Positions 39,101 to 47,691 are shown, counted from the first letter of the stretch. The stretch: 64,000 bases of DNA from CAZSRX01 sp964609675 [NCBI: uncultured Bacteroidota bacterium] (GCA_964609675.1 CAZSRX010000011.1:26452-90451); one strand, 5' to 3'. A program made the numbers and translations. The notes: a model not told the origin generated them from the letters alone.

Positions 39101-39555
39101 TAACTGGATTGGTATTCCCATCCGAATGTGCTTAACCGTGGTCTTTCGGATTCTTTTCCCTCAAAATGAGCGAATGTATAATTCTTCCAGTCCGGCGTAC
39201 AAATGAATAATAAATGTTCGTGTGGGAATGTTTTGTGACCCTTGGCGCCTCTTTTCAGAGGCCTCAGAGCACGGATGATCGTACGTAATTCCGTTATGTA
39301 TAATTGACTGGATTGCAGTTTGATAATGAAAATGCCCCATGGCTGATCCTGAGCCATTGGTTTCAATTGTAAGATGGAAGAACCGCGTAATTGTTCAGGT
39401 TTTAAACCGATATCGGAGGGAAACCAGTCATAGGTTAGGTCTTCAAAAGCTAAATCCGCGGGGAGAGGCCAGTTCAATTCTTGCTGAAGAAATTGTAAAA
39501 ACGATTTATCATCGGAGACGTTTTGTATGGATTGAATAGGTATTGGATTCATCAA
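36169..39555 (-). CDS. Large DNA adenine methyltransferase/restriction-type protein (Eco57I/PglX-like)
   Basis: A protein of 1128 residues. Residues 1-350 form an N-terminal part without a motif I can assign with confidence; a nuclease role is possible. QGAFYTHP (about 376-383) is the usual pre-motif X block of N6-adenine methylases, motif I is LDLAIGSGAYPVRMMQI (from about 439), and motif IV is NPPY (675-678). The last 300 residues look like a target-recognition domain (TaqI-like C-terminus, with EIHGYIHDNNVKP and DLVVGRTFNERFIVNY). This layout is shared by type IIG enzymes and BREX PglX. The gene lies with a PLD-SNF2 helicase and a TA pair, which points to a multigene restriction system. 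Confidence 0.85.
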   Translation of the reverse strand: MMNPIPIQSIQNVSDDKSFLQFLQQELNWPLPADLAFEDLTYDWFPSDIGLKPEQLRGSSILQLKPMAQDQPWGIFIIKLQSSQLYITELRTIIRALRPLKRGAKGHKTFPHEHLLFICTPDWKNYTFAHFEGKESERPRLSTFGWEYQSSYLRTICEFNLTALRMPEADLMGIAPTAWLQQWSKAFEIKSVTDQFYDELKKVFNEVQQFVSGILEEEKRAFTQLIINRLLFLKFLERKGWLFVNETDTISERHQYLSRQRQRWGEQNQWDQFFYHLFFKGLNRISVAGTYELTDAISDMIGHVPYLNGGLFEKSKTWNDKAVKVDNRLFDIIFERLLNRYNFTIQENTPFDVEVALNPDLLGYAYEELIAERHGQGAFYTHPVEVELMCKESLKTYLEEHTNIDREAIARLIDIPNSDKLSEEEALTIYKILYHVKILDLAIGSGAYPVRMMQILVGIYEKLADKLSSGSFGMVFGSKLNSAPSKYQLKLTIIENNLYGADIDQFAVEIAKLRFWLSLVVDFDQPVNTPNDLDKIPALPNLDFKLRIGDSLVATPGKVTVTTRRQTRESKILNLDTHFNIETLDAFYDDHVKELKALKDTYFNFEQVRKERPEMLCQSKDDLRKQIADIEDNLAKAIGFSLQKKHAEEINHILWQIHFAEIFSRQQQGFDIIIANPPYLRQEKINELFDNFKMGITKDDLVKAYEELYADQDLKINKQSDLYVYFYLRGVNLLKDKGVLCFICSNSWLDVGYGKGLQEFLLRNTRVKSVFDSAKRSFEKADVNTTINVFIKDKSVSTTVTDKKKKTERIEITADHIARFVNFRKSFEESATSQNLQNLYKTDSIVSNDDYRVYPIKQKDLWQNGLEIDEDTGETSYEGDKWGGKYLRAPDIFFTILEKGKDKLVRLGDIAEIHGYIHDNNVKPHFSKVKIVLSSQSINKILILDTDNNVVLDGVNPNGNSRLIPDLVVGRTFNERFIVNYNKGKILFKRFYKIVLKNDKLVQNSALLLNSSIQILFWETEGVAEGLGALNIYERELERLHLVNPSLIKINLSKVNNIFKREIKSIFTELGFDPSIPIREQEPNPLLDRKALDDIIFDALGLTAAERKEVYYAVCELVQNRLNKAKSV

Positions 39556-39614
39556 CGACTCCTAAAGCATTTGGAGAGATTACTTTAAAGACTTCGGTTT
39601 ACATTAACAGATTT

Positions 39615-40718
39615 CTAACAAGTGTTGAATTTATCTAAAATAACCGGTTGAATCAAATCCCGGCCAACAGAATACGGTATCATTTTTTTGTGCTGAAATC
39701 GGCCAATAATGATCGCCGGATGAGTATTGAATTTTTTAGCAAAGCGAATAATATCTTTAGCAGTGAATGGCTTCTGACTTAACATTTCAAATTCTTGATG
39801 TTCTGAAAAAGTCCATTCTATTGCAAATTGATTGGCTTCATCCTCTTTAGTTTGTTCAAATGCATCATATCTAATGTTTTCAAGGAAAACATCTTTTTTC
39901 CCGTGCAGTAATATATGACCGGCTTCATGAAAGAAAGTGAACCAAAACGTGTCATTGCGGTTATAACGTCCAGTTAATTGGATGAGAGGATATTCGTTAA
40001 TCCACCTTGTTGCGCCATGAATGGGTACTTTAGGTAAACAGGGAGTATAAACCACTTTAACACCGGCATTCGCGCAAATGGATTGTAATTGCTTAAAAAA
40101 ATCCGGCGGATAATCTGCCATAAGTTTTTTGATTTCCTGCAATGCGATTTTGAATTTTTTTTGTGAAAATTCTTTAACTTCTATCCCTTGCGCTATAATA
40201 TCACCCCGTCGAAGCCATGCTGAAAGGGCATATGGGTTGGAACTGTGTTTTAATGAAATACGAAACTGAATTTTCAATTCTTTATTTAAATAATAATCTT
40301 CCCATGCTTTGTAATGAGCAATGGAAAAATAATTCAGTAATTCCTGCACGATGGCCGGTTTTTCCTTCACATCCTGAATCCAACCGTATTTCTGCATCAT
40401 TTTTACAGGAAATCGTTTTGCCCATTCAATGGCTTGTATAAGATATTCTTGTTCCTTTAACCGCACCTTACATTCATCGTACTGTCTTTGGCGGTTTAGC
40501 CAATAATGCGCGGGGATTTTCAGCACTTTTTCAAACTGAACGGCCATTTCAGAAGTTATGGAACTATCTCCTTTTAAGATAGCCGTAATGGTTTTCTCCG
40601 GTTTACGGGTTCGTACCGCGAATTCTTTGGGACCCATTCCGATTTCTTTTAGTTTCTCTGATAAATCGGTTCCCGGATGGGTAACCGTTTGGGGTTGATA
40701 TTGGTTCTCTCTCAACAT
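39615..40718 (-). CDS. XRE-ImmA/IrrE antitoxin-type protein (HigA-like)
   Basis: From the ATG at 40718 (AAGGA 8 nt upstream; preferred to one eight codons earlier) it has about 367 residues. The N-terminal 90 residues are a HigA-type HTH (LSEKLKEIGMGPKEFAVRTRKPEKTITAILKG and on), the rest an ImmA/IrrE-type zinc peptidase with TFFHEAGHILLHG (HExxH) and a later acidic helix EDEANQFAIEW. Such fusions act as antitoxins and may cleave regulators. It follows the HigB-like toxin gene by 10 nt, the usual toxin-first order of higBA. It is embedded between the helicase and methylase genes. Confidence 0.85.
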   Translation of the reverse strand: MLRENQYQPQTVTHPGTDLSEKLKEIGMGPKEFAVRTRKPEKTITAILKGDSSITSEMAVQFEKVLKIPAHYWLNRQRQYDECKVRLKEQEYLIQAIEWAKRFPVKMMQKYGWIQDVKEKPAIVQELLNYFSIAHYKAWEDYYLNKELKIQFRISLKHSSNPYALSAWLRRGDIIAQGIEVKEFSQKKFKIALQEIKKLMADYPPDFFKQLQSICANAGVKVVYTPCLPKVPIHGATRWINEYPLIQLTGRYNRNDTFWFTFFHEAGHILLHGKKDVFLENIRYDAFEQTKEDEANQFAIEWTFSEHQEFEMLSQKPFTAKDIIRFAKKFNTHPAIIIGRFQHKKMIPYSVGRDLIQPVILDKFNTC

Positions 40719-40728
40719 GATCAATCCT

Positions 40729-41061
40729 TCAATGATAATCAATTATTTCTAATATTTCGACTCCATGAATTTCAACCCATAGATACTGTCCGTGAGTATC
40801 GGTTGGAATCGGGTTTTCATGCGGTTCAAAAATCAATCGGTACGGCTGGTCGAGATCGCATGCCCATTTGCCTTTACGGTTTTGTACTAATTCATGAAAA
40901 TGACCTGGCGCATATCTCAAATCTTCAAGGGATTCTGCGGCTTTCAACTGATCTAATCGTTGTTTTAAGACCTTTGCCCGTTTGTTACCGTATTTCCGCT
41001 TTAATGCGCGGTCATCGTTAGCCAATTCTTTTAGTTTATCTATTTTAAAGGTAATGTTCAT
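40729..41061 (-). CDS. HigB/RelE-family toxin
   Basis: About 110 residues from the ATG at 41061 (MNITFKIDKLKELANDD); the frame could start five codons earlier. Family segments: KRYG-type YGNKRAKVLKQRLDQLKAAESLEDL, APGHFHEL, and GKWACDLDQPYRLIFEP, as in plasmid-maintenance HigB-like mRNA interferases. It presumably cleaves mRNA at the ribosome until neutralised by the XRE-ImmA partner next to it. Its place inside a defence cluster suggests a guard or stabilising role. Confidence 0.85.
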   Translation of the reverse strand: MNITFKIDKLKELANDDRALKRKYGNKRAKVLKQRLDQLKAAESLEDLRYAPGHFHELVQNRKGKWACDLDQPYRLIFEPHENPIPTDTHGQYLWVEIHGVEILEIIDYH

Positions 41062-41161
41062 GAAGATAAAAGTCAATATTAATTAACAGTAAGTGTTAAT
41101 AATTTTTTTCATACATATTTCTCATGATTTCAACAATACAGACAAGTAATGATTTTAGCGA

Positions 41162-44100
41162 TTAGTTGATTTCCATCCAGCAAACTAATGTTGCCTTTTC
41201 TCCTGCTAAAGCCTGCATATCGCGGAGTTTGGTTTTCACTTTGTTATGTTCGATGATTTGTAATTTCGTTTTTAACTCATCCATGGGACGTATAACTACC
41301 CGCGGTGTATTAGCTGTGGATTGAATGATTGCATGAATTTGTTGTGTATCCTCAACAATATCGTCCGAATCAAACGGCAGAAAATACCATCGGCATTCAC
41401 CGGGAATTTTCATCTCTGAATCCGGCTTATCTTTCATTTTAGCCGATGGAAAGCGGAAACAGGCGAAAAGACCCCGGCTATCAATGGAAGTTTGCTTTCC
41501 GCTGAATAATCTTCTGGGCATAAAGGGTAATTGATTATTTAAAACAGGATTATTTTTCTTAACATCTTCAAAGATTAGGCGCATTTGTTCATCGAATGAC
41601 ATAACCCCGTTGTACGACACATTGAAATTTCGTAATGCTTCGTAATCATCATCCGGCGTTAGAAGTTGTTTGCCTTCAATGCCCATCGTTTTGGATATTC
41701 GTAATAGTTTACCGGATACTCTTTGATACAGCAACAGTAAAGAATCCAGTTCATCCGGCGGAAGAAAATTCCAGAATCGCACCTTGCAGTTATTTCGGTT
41801 GATTTTCTTTTCAATGGAAGGATCTAAACGGCGATCAACGCGCCCCAGTCGTTGCATTAATCTGACGGGATTCCAATGAAGATCATAGTTGATCAACAAA
41901 TTGGAATCTTGTAAGTTTAAGCCTTCCGATAAAACATCAGTTGAAATTAATACGCGTATCGGTTTTTTTAAATATTCTTTTAACTCATCCTCCTGACAAT
42001 TATAATAGGGTGAAAAACGCTTAATGACATCATCACGGTCTTTTTTAGAAGTGCTGTCTAATTCCTCAACAACGCCCTGAATGTTCTTTTTAAGATTTTT
42101 ATATAAATATCTTGCCGTATCTCGATATTGGGTAAAAATGATGACTTTCTGATTTTTCAAATCAGAATCCTGATTCAGCAGTTCAATTAACGCGCGAAGT
42201 TTATCATCGGTTTCTTCTCTTAAATGTTCATGGATAAAACTCAGAAAATCAGCAAGTTCATCCATATCCTTATGTATGCTACCGATGATCTCATCCAATT
42301 TGAACAATTCCGGATCAATTTCATCGGCTGGAGGGGGAAGAATATCGTCTTCTTCGACATCGTCTATATCGTCTTCCTCCTGATACCGGTCTTTCCAGTG
42401 AGTTTCCACAGTTTGCCAAAACTGACCGTGTCTGAGTTTCCATTCTTCCCATTTGTCGGGACTATAATGCCGTAAAAACCTTGCATTGGAACGAAGCAAG
42501 TCTTCGCAGGATGATTCAAATGCTTTATACGACGACTCCATCCTTTTCAGCATGGTAGCACGGATCAATGAAATAACCTGCTTTTGGCGATTCTTGATAA
42601 TCGGATCGATTTGAGAATCATCCCGCTTTTTACTTTCCGTATTATAAAGTGTTAATTCTAAAAATGGATTGTCTTTACTAAACGATTCCTTTATTTGATT
42701 AAATAAATCGCCGTACACTTTTGCCAATTTATAAGCCTGAACGACCGGTTTATCTCTATCCGGGAAATAGAATTTTCTATCGTTATGACTGCTGAAGTAT
42801 TGACGGGCATATTCACGGCTTCTCTGTATAACTAAAGTATTAAATAAGACGTCATCCCGCAATATTCGCTCGGCTTCTTCAACAGGAAACTCAGGAAATA
42901 AAGTTTCTTGTTCATCATCTTCAGATTTTAATCCGTGTTTAATTTCAATCGCTTTTTCTTTTTTAACAAAATAATTTCTTGTATCACTGATGCCTAATCT
43001 CTGGAAATAATCTCGTTTCTTGCGAGTGAAATATTCCATTAAATGTAAGATATCAAACAGAGAATTATTGACTGGGGTCGCGGTCAACATAAACAATTTT
43101 TTTTTCTGATCTTTATACTCGATTAGATCAAACAATTCTTTACTACGTTGAGCGTTCGGTGTCCGGAAATGATGAGCTTCATCAATCAATATCACATCGG
43201 CTTTTTGCTGAACACTGCGAATACGATCTTTCATAACTTCCCGATGTAAATCGGTATGATTTAATATTGCGATCTGAGCACCATAAGCTTCATCCTTTTG
43301 ATAACCGAGATATTGGCGTAGTCTTTTTTCCCAAACACTCTCCCGTGAAGACTTCGGCACGATTAAACAAATTCTTTTCCGTTCATATAGAAAACGTTCT
43401 ATAAGCATTAACCCGATATAGGTCTTTCCAAAACCTACGCCATCGCATATCATCGAACCGCCCCATTGTTCGGCAATCCACATGGCTTGACGATAACCGT
43501 CCTTTTGCAGATCATCCAGCATTGGGTATATCTTCGATTCATTCAATTCCCAAGCGGATGTGGAAATTTCTTTACCAAGAAAATATTCATATAAAGCTTT
43601 GGCGTACACTTCAAAAGGAGTGTATAGTTTAAGATGCGGCTCGATGACTTTTAAAATGGCATCCTGAATCGTTTCAGCTTCCTGCCAACATGTGTCATAC
43701 CAAGAATTTAAAGCGTCTAATTGAAGTTTATCGGCAGTTAAAATATTTAATTCTATGTTGCGGCATAAACCGGGTTCCGTAAAGTTGCTTGATCCCACGA
43801 TGCCATAATGAGATAAATGAGGCGGGTTCATTTTCATCAACATGGCTTTTGCGTGAAATTTAGCCCGAGTGTATACTTTTGCCTGAATGATATTATTTAA
43901 TAAAGCCTGTCGTATAGCCTCTAATCCTTTTAATGAGTCATCCTTTTCTTTTTCCCGTTCAATACTTTCATCGCTATCCTTTTTAAGCGTTTCAGTCAAT
44001 TCTTTCTTAGTGCGCTTAGTTGTCTCATCACCCATGAGAATACGAATGGGATTTATATTATTCCAGAAACCGTCCAGAGCCAGCAAAGAACCGATTTCAA

Positions 44101-44212
44101 AATTCCCGGTAGCAACATCCATACTTTTTGATGAGGGTAGTATTTTTTTTAAAGCTTCGAGGACAGTTTGTCCTTCACGATTATCGAGAATAGTTTTTAA
44201 TGAGTGAGGCAT
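41162..44212 (-). CDS. PLD-nuclease/SNF2-type helicase fusion
   Basis: A protein of 1016 residues. An N-terminal phospholipase-D-like nuclease domain has FHAKAMLM (HxK at about 120-122) and GSSNFTEPGL (about 140-149), a single HKD-like half site. A SWI2/SNF2-type SF2 helicase follows: Walker A DGVGFGKT (about 257-264), DEAH (344-347), TATP (377-380), then the C-terminal lobe with VIIFTQYRDTARYL, VLISTDVLSEGLNLQDSNLLINYDL and MQRLGRVDRR. A long acidic segment lies near the middle (EEDDIDDVEEDD). PLD and SNF2 functions also occur as separate genes in DISARM; here they are fused. It probably translocates on foreign DNA and cuts it. Confidence 0.9.
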   Translation of the reverse strand: MPHSLKTILDNREGQTVLEALKKILPSSKSMDVATGNFEIGSLLALDGFWNNINPIRILMGDETTKRTKKELTETLKKDSDESIEREKEKDDSLKGLEAIRQALLNNIIQAKVYTRAKFHAKAMLMKMNPPHLSHYGIVGSSNFTEPGLCRNIELNILTADKLQLDALNSWYDTCWQEAETIQDAILKVIEPHLKLYTPFEVYAKALYEYFLGKEISTSAWELNESKIYPMLDDLQKDGYRQAMWIAEQWGGSMICDGVGFGKTYIGLMLIERFLYERKRICLIVPKSSRESVWEKRLRQYLGYQKDEAYGAQIAILNHTDLHREVMKDRIRSVQQKADVILIDEAHHFRTPNAQRSKELFDLIEYKDQKKKLFMLTATPVNNSLFDILHLMEYFTRKKRDYFQRLGISDTRNYFVKKEKAIEIKHGLKSEDDEQETLFPEFPVEEAERILRDDVLFNTLVIQRSREYARQYFSSHNDRKFYFPDRDKPVVQAYKLAKVYGDLFNQIKESFSKDNPFLELTLYNTESKKRDDSQIDPIIKNRQKQVISLIRATMLKRMESSYKAFESSCEDLLRSNARFLRHYSPDKWEEWKLRHGQFWQTVETHWKDRYQEEDDIDDVEEDDILPPPADEIDPELFKLDEIIGSIHKDMDELADFLSFIHEHLREETDDKLRALIELLNQDSDLKNQKVIIFTQYRDTARYLYKNLKKNIQGVVEELDSTSKKDRDDVIKRFSPYYNCQEDELKEYLKKPIRVLISTDVLSEGLNLQDSNLLINYDLHWNPVRLMQRLGRVDRRLDPSIEKKINRNNCKVRFWNFLPPDELDSLLLLYQRVSGKLLRISKTMGIEGKQLLTPDDDYEALRNFNVSYNGVMSFDEQMRLIFEDVKKNNPVLNNQLPFMPRRLFSGKQTSIDSRGLFACFRFPSAKMKDKPDSEMKIPGECRWYFLPFDSDDIVEDTQQIHAIIQSTANTPRVVIRPMDELKTKLQIIEHNKVKTKLRDMQALAGEKATLVCWMEIN

Positions 44213-44335
44213 ATACGAACCAATAAGGAGGTTGGTGTTTTTTCATAAAATAATAATGAAATTAGTTTATATTAACAAGGTATTGATCTTTATTTTTGAC
44301 ACTTATCATTTTTAATATCTTATCTTCACTTCTCC

Positions 44336-44470
44336 TTCTCTTTCATCCATTCCATCGCACGCAATAAAGTCAGGGCTCTGCCTAAATCTTCGAGTTTGCC
44401 AATCTCAGCCTCAATGGATTTAAGGTGTTCTTTTTTTTTCTTCCGAGGTCATGTCTTTGGGGGACTTCAT
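44336..44470 (-). pseudogene. Frameshifted small charged protein
   Basis: An ATG at 44470 opens MKSPKDMTSEEKK, and an A9 run (T9 on the plus strand, at 44431-44439) then throws the frame into an early TAA. With eight As the frame would continue as EHLKSIEAEIGKLEDLG, RALTLLRAMEWMKEKEK and stop at 44336, a helical protein of about 47 residues. Codon pattern and amphipathic periodicity support a real mini-gene. It lies between the helicase and receiver genes on their strand. The one-base excess may be a sequencing error. Confidence 0.45.
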
Positions 44471-44508
44471 AGCTATTTCTTAGATTGGTCTGTAGCCTAA
44501 TCAGAAAG

Positions 44509-44943
44509 TTATTTGTTTTCATTTTCATCGTCCCGTTTGCTGAGGCGAAAATCGTCCTTAAGTCCGCAATGCCTTTCTATTAAATCAACATATTCTTTCG
44601 TATCAAAGGATTTGTACAATAGTTCGTCCACCAGTCCCTCTTTAATCAATTCAGGCACCCTTCCACCGTAACCGCTGATCACCACGAACCGGATATGCGG
44701 ATAAGCGTTTTTTATCCTTTTCGCCATATCACAAACCTGAATCCCCACATGCTGATAATCGGTGGTAAATAACGCCACATCACCATTCAGCTTCCAGACA
44801 CATTTCATGGCTTCGTCAGCATCAGTGTAAGTAAATATATTAAGCGGATAATCTTCCAGTAACCTCTCATACACCATTAGCAGGCACAGCTCATCATCCA
44901 TCATGACGATGTTCTTATAAGCGAAGTTATACAGCCGGTTCAT
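44509..44943 (-). CDS. Single-domain receiver-like protein
   Basis: A protein of 144 residues with the CheY-like beta-alpha pattern: acidic MMDDE near residues 14-18, the beta-3 Asp in LFTTDYQH, an SGYG turn and LLYKSF with the conserved Lys. The usual Thr/Ser after beta-4 is replaced by VVISGYGG, a common variant. There is no output domain. It stands at the edge of the island, 33 bp after another protein of similar style on the same strand. It may be a phospho-relay part or a decayed receiver. Confidence 0.7.
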   Translation of the reverse strand: MNRLYNFAYKNIVMMDDELCLLMVYERLLEDYPLNIFTYTDADEAMKCVWKLNGDVALFTTDYQHVGIQVCDMAKRIKNAYPHIRFVVISGYGGRVPELIKEGLVDELLYKSFDTKEYVDLIERHCGLKDDFRLSKRDDENENK

Positions 44944-44976
44944 TTTATATCGTACCTTTTACAATGAACATTAAAA

Positions 44977-45684
44977 TCAATGCTCATCTCGTTTATCATT
45001 TTTTTTCCTTTTTTCGGCCAATTCTATCTGATGAGATATTCTGAATAAATGCCTGATTTCTTCGTCAATTTCCTTGTACGGATCATCATCGTGATCTTGA
45101 TTTTCATCTCCAGATATATTCCGTTCCGGCAATCCGGGCCCAGTTATACCCTGCTGTAAATTTTGTATAACCCGGTCATACCTGTACTTCAGTTCTTGCT
45201 TATCGAACGGCGCACTTAAAAGGCCGTTGTAGCCAATCGTTTCCCAATTCTCCGGCGGTTCGCCGTTCCAGTTTAGGCATAAATAAAATAACGGCGGTTT
45301 GGAAAAATTCGGCAAACTCACCTGTTCTTTATCATTACGGTTCGTTTGAATGACATTAACGATATGCCTGAAATCCTGATAAAATTTCAGCAAAGGAAAA
45401 TCATAACGGCCTCGCTGCCATTCCAGCACTGCGTCTATTTGAATATTCAGAAACCATGTAACATACTGCCTGTTTAATGAAATCGGACCGGTTTTGCTCT
45501 TTTCATGAAATTGATCCGTATCAAGCAGCGCCTCTTTTACGATTACCTGAATGGATTCATTTTCTTTCCTGTTATGATCAGCAAGAAGGGCATGAAAACC
45601 ACGCCTCTCAAATAATTGTTTTACATCATCATGGAAATGGTGGAAAAGTAAAATAACTGGTTTTTTATTGTCCTTTGGTTCCAT
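44977..45684 (-). CDS. Uncharacterised cytoplasmic protein (possible degenerate receiver fold)
   Basis: A protein of 235 residues with no family I recognise. The first strand VILLFHHFHDDVKQLFERRGFHALLADHN resembles the start of a receiver domain with HHFHDD in the acidic-pocket place, and the late strand YNGLLSAPFDKQEL resembles its Lys turn; this is only a pattern impression. The C-terminal 40 residues are charged and Asp-rich, then basic. It is the first gene of the minus-strand island, and its closeness to the receiver-like gene suggests a joint function. Confidence 0.5.
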   Translation of the reverse strand: MEPKDNKKPVILLFHHFHDDVKQLFERRGFHALLADHNRKENESIQVIVKEALLDTDQFHEKSKTGPISLNRQYVTWFLNIQIDAVLEWQRGRYDFPLLKFYQDFRHIVNVIQTNRNDKEQVSLPNFSKPPLFYLCLNWNGEPPENWETIGYNGLLSAPFDKQELKYRYDRVIQNLQQGITGPGLPERNISGDENQDHDDDPYKEIDEEIRHLFRISHQIELAEKRKKNDKRDEH

Positions 45685-45803
45685 TGTTAACCGTCCCGGT
45701 TTAATGGAATGAAATAATCTAACTTAATGATACTAATATAGGGATAATTTAGATCAATTTTTTCTCAAAATTTGAGAATTTTTTTAATTTTCACGGAGTC
45801 CAA

Positions 45804-45840
45804 CAAAAAAATAAAACCCCGCCTTCAGCAGACGGGGTTT
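45804..45840 (-). terminator. Terminator of the Lys-rich secreted protein gene
   Basis: AAACCCCG (from 45814) pairs with CGGGGTTT (to 45840) around a loop of about 11 nt; on the minus strand the stem is followed by a T-rich tract (45804-45812). It lies just after the gene ending at 45865 and insulates the island operon from it. Confidence 0.88.
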
Positions 45841-45864
45841 CATGGCAAAGTTATGAAAAAACAA

Positions 45865-47691
45865 CTATTTATTTACATTATCGCAATTGATTAATTCATT
45901 ATCGCCCACGCCCCAACCTTTGAAAGCGCCGTAACTGCCGCCGGCGTAATCTTGTTTGTAGGAGACGTAAAATATTTTGCAGTCGCCATCGGTGGTTTTA
46001 ACGGCCACGGCGCACCAGACGTACCGGTGTTCGATAAGGCCGGTGATGGCATTGCGCTGGATGGACCAATCTTTATCATAAATCACGGCGCGTAAAGCTT
46101 TGTACCGTTCGTTCGTCCAGTCGCTCATGATTTTCTGTTCGAAGGCGGTGTTTTTCATACCCGCGGCCGGCATGCGGACTTTGTCTAACGCTTTTTGAGC
46201 GAGTTTTTTGGCGTTATTCTGCAACGTTTCCATTCCCGTGCTGGCGTCCAGATTAAATTCACCGACGGCAAGCTGTTTGATGCACTCCTTGTCCCAGAAT
46301 TCAACTTTTACGGTATGATTCCGCGGGGATATTTCCGAAAGCGCTTTGGAATATTCCACACAGCCATATTGCGTGGACGTGGCCGCATCGGGCACTATCT
46401 CGAATTCGAGCCAGGTTTGCTTCTTGGCCTGTTCGGAAGCCGTAAACGAACGGGATTTTTTTTCATCGCCGTCCACATAAATTTTCACGGTGCATTCCCA
46501 GTTATACGCGAGCGCTTCTATCGGACCCTTCAAATAAGCCATGCCGTAAATGTAATCGTTTCCGGTGAATTCCGAGGTAAACGCTTCTTCCTTTTCCGCT
46601 TTGATCACGATCGGCGATTTCGAGAAGACGATCGTGCCGACATTTTTCTTATGAATCGCGCTGGTATAAATTGAGCCGCCGATTTCTTTGTCGATAGCGT
46701 CGACGATTGTCTGGGCGTCTTTCTGAAGTTTCAGTGTTTTTGCATGATCGGGAATGACCAGTAATACTGCTTTGGCGGTCAACACACCGGCTTCCGCGGC
46801 TTCCATTGCGTTGTTCAGGTTGTTCTTTCCTTTCGCCTTCTGTGCGTAAGCTTCCTCGATTGCGCGATCGATTTCCTTCGTCAGAAACGTGTTAACATGT
46901 TCTTCAAATTTTTTATACCCTTTCATCATCGCGGTATAGCCGCCGTACTCTTCAATGGCTTTCGCTTTGAGGTCGGCGTCGGCAGCTAATAAATCATCTA
47001 ATTGCTTTTTCTTTTTGGGATAATCCAATTTAACGCATTCATCGTAGAGTTTCTGAGCTTCGTCTTTTTTCTTGAACATGCCTTCCCACGCGCGGTCCAG
47101 GATATTATAAATCACCGCGTCGAACATGAAGGAAGCGTCCTGGAGCATTTTTTCGGCGTTTTGTTTGGCATTGGCTTCTTTGATTTTTACGGCAATTTGT
47201 TTTTCGTATTCGGCTAATTTCGTTTCGATTGAACTGGCATCTACATCCGGACAGGAAGTTTTCGCCTTTTTGAGCGATTCTTTGGATTTTTCAAGGGTTT
47301 CTTCGGCTTTAAAGGGATTGTTATATTCGGTCAGATACTGCTCAATCCAGTAGAGATATCCTTTTGCAATTTTGGTGTCATCACAGTCTTCGATGGATTT
47401 TCCGTCATCAACTTTCTTGGCGCCTCCGGCGGTACCGCCGCTTCCGGTGGTTGTGGTGGTGGTCGTTTTAGTTTCTTCATCTTCATTTTTGCTGTCGTCT
47501 TTTTTCTTTTTGTCGGTTTTCTTGTCGTCTTTTTTTTCTTTCTTATCCTTCTTATCTTTCTTATCCCCGTCGACAGCTTTTTTTATTTTGTCAAATTGTG
47601 CGTGGGTGTGTGTGGCAATAGTTCCGCCCCAAAGAGCGATTACAGTCAGAGCAAGAACTGTTTTCATCCATCCGTTCTTTAAAATACCCAT
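45865..47691 (-). CDS. Secreted Lys-rich coiled-coil protein, unknown
   Basis: A protein of 608 residues. A signal peptide ends near THAQ (about residue 32). A very Lys/Asp-rich low-complexity stretch follows (about 36-75, repeats of DKKDKK type), then a run of seven Thr and a GSGG linker. Next is a long helical region (about 95-335) and a beta-rich C-terminal domain with WLEFEIVPD and NHTVKVEFWDKECI. AAGGAG lies 9 nt before the ATG and a terminator follows. I recognise no family. It is periplasmic or surface-exposed; the basic stretch could bind polyanions. Confidence 0.65.
   Translation of the reverse strand: MGILKNGWMKTVLALTVIALWGGTIATHTHAQFDKIKKAVDGDKKDKKDKKEKKDDKKTDKKKKDDSKNEDEETKTTTTTTTGSGGTAGGAKKVDDGKSIEDCDDTKIAKGYLYWIEQYLTEYNNPFKAEETLEKSKESLKKAKTSCPDVDASSIETKLAEYEKQIAVKIKEANAKQNAEKMLQDASFMFDAVIYNILDRAWEGMFKKKDEAQKLYDECVKLDYPKKKKQLDDLLAADADLKAKAIEEYGGYTAMMKGYKKFEEHVNTFLTKEIDRAIEEAYAQKAKGKNNLNNAMEAAEAGVLTAKAVLLVIPDHAKTLKLQKDAQTIVDAIDKEIGGSIYTSAIHKKNVGTIVFSKSPIVIKAEKEEAFTSEFTGNDYIYGMAYLKGPIEALAYNWECTVKIYVDGDEKKSRSFTASEQAKKQTWLEFEIVPDAATSTQYGCVEYSKALSEISPRNHTVKVEFWDKECIKQLAVGEFNLDASTGMETLQNNAKKLAQKALDKVRMPAAGMKNTAFEQKIMSDWTNERYKALRAVIYDKDWSIQRNAITGLIEHRYVWCAVAVKTTDGDCKIFYVSYKQDYAGGSYGAFKGWGVGDNELINCDNVNK

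Noticed and set aside
36169-44212. Straight assignment to BREX or DISARM
   Set aside because: No PglZ, BrxC, BrxA/B/L or DrmA/DrmB-like gene is in the window; only single components resemble those systems.
29870-45684. CRISPR array or Cas genes in the island
   Set aside because: I looked for regularly spaced repeats and Cas motifs and saw none.
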